A program made the position numbers and the translations under genes. From Nemertoderma westbladi (lineage: Eukaryota > Xenacoelomorpha > Nemertodermatida > Nemertodermatidae), in NCBI GenBank assembly GCA_032718475.1, contig JAUCBJ010001551.1:83495-147494 (forward strand): 64,000 nucleotides of DNA, read 5' to 3'. Within the stretch, counting starts at the first letter, position 1, and every line of letters begins with the position of its first letter. Below the pieces are notes generated by a model that was not told the origin of the DNA, did no database searches, and saw only the letters and a program-made list of their open reading frames with translations. Of the stretch, positions 60,384 to 64,000 are shown in pieces.

Positions 60384-62375
60384 TTACGTTGGGGAGTCCC
60401 TAGATGTTTGTTGGATTAGGGAGGTGGTCGTGGGAAGAGTATCTTGCCTTCCATAGTTTCCGGACAGTTCTCGGTCTCTTTCCAGTAAACATAAACGACC
60501 AACTGGGCGATTGAGTTGTTGTGTTTCGAATACAATTCCAGGTTTCTTCTTCGTCCTGGAATAGTGACGATGGAAACATCGCTTCAAATACACGACGGCC
60601 TTACAAAGCCGATTCCAGGAGCTATAGTGGTTTATCGCTCTCTGCAGGAGAGGTGAGAGCCCCTGCGAGACGTCTGGTGTTCCAGATTTCCAGTCTCTTT
60701 CTCTGATTTCCACAACAGATTTATTTGTGGCGGGGGAGTTTAGATCCACAGCGTCGTCCCCTGAAATGTGTAGTACAGACAGATCAATCACGGGTTTAAA
60801 TAACTTTGATTTACTCGTCCGGGTTTTAGGTTTGACTTTCTCCGCTCCCTTGGCTTGTCTAATCTCAGCCGTGGTGAGATGAGGAGGCCATTCATCCTCT
60901 TCTTTACTTAGGAAGTCGGGTCCACCTAACCAGTCTGGAGTATCTATCAGTTCTTGAGGAGTTGCTCCTCTGGAAGCGATGTCGGCTGGATTAATCGTCC
61001 CAGGGCAATGTCTCCATTGATCTACATTAGAGTTAATATCGTCATTATCTGAGGAGTATGGTGTTCCCTCAGTTGTGTTCTCTCCCTCACTGATTTCTTC
61101 TTCCCATTCACTCACCTGATGTACTTGGTCGTTAGGTAATCTTTCCATGAGTGTTCTACGGGAAGGTCCAGTGAAGTACCAACCTACTCTCGTTCTTCCC
61201 GCATATGTTTGTAATGGTTGCGGTCGAGCAGGCCGTTTCTCTAATGTCTCAAGCGCCTCATGCGCATTTTGGCCGATCAATATCTGCACCCCTGGGTAGT
61301 CGGTGTTGAATCTAGGGATATTATGCTGCTGGGTAAAATCGTCTTCATCCCAGTTGTAAGGTTCCACTTGGCTGGTAGCAAAGTTCTTTATCGCCACCAT
61401 TTTTACTGACCTTATGCTGTGTTCTCCTAGTTCGTCCTGGGGAGTGGACAACGCGCCTACATAGTAGTCTGTAGCTACTGTGGATTTCCAAACCTGCATA
61501 ATTCCTGAAAGGTTCAACTTAGTTCGGAACTTGGGTTGTCCAGCAAAGATGTCTTCGGCTAGTTCTTTGTCGATGAATGTTCCTGTGCTGCCGGAGTCCA
61601 GGAGGGCGTTTACTATAAAACTCTTACCTTTCCCGTGGACTCTCAGCTGCACCACTGGGAATTCCCGGATTCCGACGTTGGAAGTTGGCGCTTTCCAAGT
61701 TGGTTGTCTGTCCGGAATAGTCGATTGGACTTCATTATCGGTTTCAGTCTCATACGTAAGCGCTCGATACACCGCGGTGTTTGTCATATAACAGGATTCG
61801 TTTTCGTCGGAGAATTCGTCGGTGTAGAATCCTTCCATCTCAGAGCTGTGGTCAGTGTCGTTCACATCACTGAATTGGACATGTAGTTCGGGCTCACTTA
61901 CCTGACTCGTGCGGGTTCTTTCAAATTCTGTGTGCAGCAAGATATGATGTTTCGCGCCGCACTTAGCACACCTAGCATCTGAGTAACAGGTCCGCCGTTG
62001 GTGTCCTCGTCTGAGACAATTATAACACAACCGCTTATCCCACATGACATCACGTCTATCCTTAAGGGATTTCTTCAGGAATTCATCACACCCACTCAAG
62101 CGATGTGGCCCGTCGCACAATACACATTTGGGCTTGATGTTACTTACTTTAACCTGTGCTGTGTGGTGCACACTTGTTCTTTCCTCGGGCTTTCTTCCAT
62201 GAATTCTCTTAGGAGACGTGGGAGGAGTTGTTGTTACCTGTTCTCTCCTGTCACTGGTTCGAGACTTAGATTTACTTACGTCTTTACGTGTTTTGTTGAC
62301 ATAATAAGATCTTTCGGTGTCTTTCCCGCTGTTCTCCTCGTGAGAGGTTGGCTTTCGCCGTCGTCTGTATAACAC
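60384..62375 (-). CDS. Gag-protease polyprotein with RT deleted
   Basis: 663 codons open; the upstream edge is GTG, so the true start lies elsewhere or the part is reached by frameshift. Three zinc-binding Cys clusters are visible: CVLCDGPHRLSGC (84-96), CYNCLRRGHQRRTC (117-130) and CAKCGAKHHILLH (136-148). The retropepsin-like protease with NALLDSGSTGTFID (DSG at 260-262) and the spacer ending VGWYFTGPSRRTL follow (about 403). From about 427-450 the frame crosses straight to VDQWRHCPGTINPADIASRG, a motif that in BEL/Pao pol lies after RNase H. Several hundred residues, including all RT, are thus missing without loss of frame. The C-terminus (to 663) ends before the integrase core. It is unusual to see such a deletion leave a 2-kb frame intact. 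Confidence 0.85.
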   Translation of the reverse strand: MLYRRRRKPTSHEENSGKDTERSYYVNKTRKDVSKSKSRTSDRREQVTTTPPTSPKRIHGRKPEERTSVHHTAQVKVSNIKPKCVLCDGPHRLSGCDEFLKKSLKDRRDVMWDKRLCYNCLRRGHQRRTCYSDARCAKCGAKHHILLHTEFERTRTSQVSEPELHVQFSDVNDTDHSSEMEGFYTDEFSDENESCYMTNTAVYRALTYETETDNEVQSTIPDRQPTWKAPTSNVGIREFPVVQLRVHGKGKSFIVNALLDSGSTGTFIDKELAEDIFAGQPKFRTKLNLSGIMQVWKSTVATDYYVGALSTPQDELGEHSIRSVKMVAIKNFATSQVEPYNWDEDDFTQQHNIPRFNTDYPGVQILIGQNAHEALETLEKRPARPQPLQTYAGRTRVGWYFTGPSRRTLMERLPNDQVHQVSEWEEEISEGENTTEGTPYSSDNDDINSNVDQWRHCPGTINPADIASRGATPQELIDTPDWLGGPDFLSKEEDEWPPHLTTAEIRQAKGAEKVKPKTRTSKSKLFKPVIDLSVLHISGDDAVDLNSPATNKSVVEIRERDWKSGTPDVSQGLSPLLQRAINHYSSWNRLCKAVVYLKRCFHRHYSRTKKKPGIVFETQQLNRPVGRLCLLERDRELSGNYGRQDTLPTTTSLIQQTSRDSPT

Positions 62376-63998
62376 ACTGGTGTTACCTTTCTCCTAGAAA
62401 CGGGTTTTTCACTCACCTTATTTTCCGGTGTCTTCTCTCGGGACTGCTTTAGGAGCTGTAATCTTACCTCTCCATTTAAGAATGACATGAGATCAGCCAT
62501 GGTAGGTTCTCTTTGTTGTTGGTCCATCATATAGAGAACCTTTTTGTCCCAGCGAGTACCTACTCCACCCTTTGGCAAAGTTGATGCTAAGGCTCCTACA
62601 ACCATAGAATTCTGGTATTCATGAGACTTACCTAACCAATCTAATTGTCTACAGATCTCCTGAATCTCATCGGAAAATCTCTATAATCCCGCTGCTAAGG
62701 AACTTTCGGGGCGCTACTAATTTCGCATACAAATACCTAGCTATGTTAGTCCTATTACCATACCTGATGTTTAGTGTATCCCAAACTTGTCTTAATCCAT
62801 CTGGATGTCCAATAAACTTTAACGCCATTAACTTGGGAGGTCCTTCCAAGCACTCGATGAGGAATCTAAGTTTCTCTCCGTTAGATAGTACAGAGTTCTG
62901 TATGTTATCTTTATAATATTCATTAAAAGGTAACCATTTCATCTCATCTCCATTGAACTTGACGATCTCTCCCACCTTTACCGCTTGACGGGCTTCGGTT
63001 CTAGCCATTTGACGCGTAAAACTTTCTTGGGCCATCGTATTATTTAATATCGAGTTATCGGTATATAAATTTCTCGGATTATGATCAGGTCTATATGGAA
63101 TATCATTATCAACAGGTTTATAATTACCCTTAATAGGGTTTACTATAGGAGTTTCTACTTCACTAGCAGTATAGATGCGTGTAGGCTCCACACCTTGCGC
63201 ATGAAATACTTCAGACCTAACAGGTTGACACATTGTTACAGGGGGTGGTGGTATACCCCTTTGTATATTTACTAATTTATCGCGTTCTAACGCGATACTC
63301 TGCTGCACTTCTTGCAACTCTAACCTACCCTCTCTTACTGTTCCCTTTAACTGCTGAACAGTCCCTTCCAACTCTCGGACCTGTTGGGAGGAACGTACCT
63401 CGATGTTCCTCCAATTGTCCGAGCAGGAGATCCATCCCCCGCCGTCGCTCATCCACCCACTCTACCGCCGAAGCGGGAGCCGCCAACATAGTAGCGGGTA
63501 GACGAGGGACGACGGGCGACAAATCGTTGATGTCTTGCTCGGCGTCCAGGACCGGGAAGATTCAGGGACTATTCTACTGGGCACAGGTAGTTTAGTACTG
63601 TGCAAAGGGAATTTAGAGTTAGGTTCTGGAAGTACAGGGGTCTCTATCACAGAGGGGGTGGCTTCGAGAACAGGCCTAATTATTTCAGGCTCATCTACTA
63701 TAGTAGGGAGTCTTTCTACTCTAATAATTTGGTCTGTGGGTTCTGTACTACCTAAGTCTACACTAGCTAGTTGCCTTCTCACAGCTGGGGGCAAATTAGG
63801 CAATTTCTGACGGTGGGGCGTTCTTCTACGTCTGCTGGAACGAGATCTATTTCCTCCGCCTTCAGGATCTGTTGTATCGCCTTCATCAGATGATGTAAAT
63901 CCCTGTCTCTTGGGAGTAGATCGACTTATCATCTGCATCTGACTAGCTGTTCTCTGTTTATTTAAGTAGTCTTGCTTCTCTTGAAGATTTTCCAACTC
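62276..63998 (-). pseudogene. BEL/Pao gag region (frameshifted)
   Basis: Open at the window edge. Segment 63998-63462 is Arg/Ser-rich (RSRSSRRRRTPHRQKLP). Segment 63452-62667 holds a coiled coil (QVRELEGTVQQLKGTVREGR) and a gag core (KFNGDEMKWLPFNEYYKD, LRFLIECLEGPPKLMALKF). Segment 62605-62276 continues it (LYMMDQQQREPTMADLMSFL). Frame changes occur near 63540-63385 (two compensating), near 62690, and at the overlap with the next ORF near 62375-62276. One or more could be assembly errors or programmed frameshifting. Confidence 0.7.
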
Positions 63999-64000
63999 TA

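Larger units (their letters stand above)
60384..64000 (-). mobile_element. Second BEL/Pao-type element, internally deleted, cut by window edge
   Basis: Minus strand, from a gag region at the right edge to a protease-containing polyprotein. Gag starts outside the window. Reverse transcriptase, the RNase H core and integrase are absent. This lineage differs from the plus-strand BEL/Pao element in zinc-knuckle and protease sequence. The missing enzymes make it non-autonomous. Confidence 0.85.

Overview
The window is nuclear DNA of an animal, most likely a repeat-rich marine invertebrate; the phylum cannot be fixed from sequence alone. The reasons are a spliced Hippo-pathway kinase with GT-AG introns, a p38 MAP kinase, a DH-PH RhoGEF, BEL/Pao LTR retroelements, non-LTR retrotransposons and tRNA-derived SINEs. 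There are no bacterial operons and no CRISPR array.

Layout. 1-3379 is the end of a 50-bp satellite. 3690-4735 is a tRNA-derived SINE whose body has grown into a 63-bp VNTR. 5606-31564 (+) is one gene, a Hippo/MST1-MST2 (STK3/STK4) orthologue. Ten exons are clear by homology and one 5' exon is a candidate. They join in phase to a 564-codon reading frame containing the kinase domain, the TM-motif linker and the C-terminal SARAH domain. Its introns are swollen by tandem arrays and nested transposons: a 30-bp array, a 9.2-kb 27-bp array, a 4.1-kb 46-bp array, a 41-bp array, a 55-bp array, a decayed LINE, a TIR element with evenly spaced X-box-like motifs, and a fold-back element. 31565-38389 holds minisatellites, a 3.3-kb block bounded by ~122-bp inverted repeats, and a solo LTR. 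38390-39490 (+) is an intronless p38 MAPK. 41269-41662 is a hairpin MITE with TA target duplication. 41868-43667 (-) is a single-exon PLEKHG5/6-type RhoGEF. 45380-53580 (+) is a decayed BEL/Pao element that contains two clean nested insertions, a 5'-truncated LINE and a SINE, each with a target-site duplication. 57099-58653 (-) is a broken ORF set of unknown identity. 60384-64000 (-) is a second BEL/Pao lineage with reverse transcriptase, RNase H core and integrase missing.

The most unusual signal is in the kinase gene. Three separate tandem arrays (46 bp, 41 bp, 55 bp) each have a unit that includes a copy of the adjoining exon edge together with its splice site. The true exon edge is the terminal unit of the array. 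The gene therefore carries roughly 88 decoy 3' splice sites before exon 6, about 19 decoy 5' sites after exon 7, and about 19 decoy 3' sites before exon 10. In each case reading into the array from a neighbouring decoy site meets a stop codon.

The three host genes are all signalling proteins (Hippo, p38, Rho activation), but nothing in the sequence indicates they work as a unit. All calls come from reading the sequence; no database search was run.
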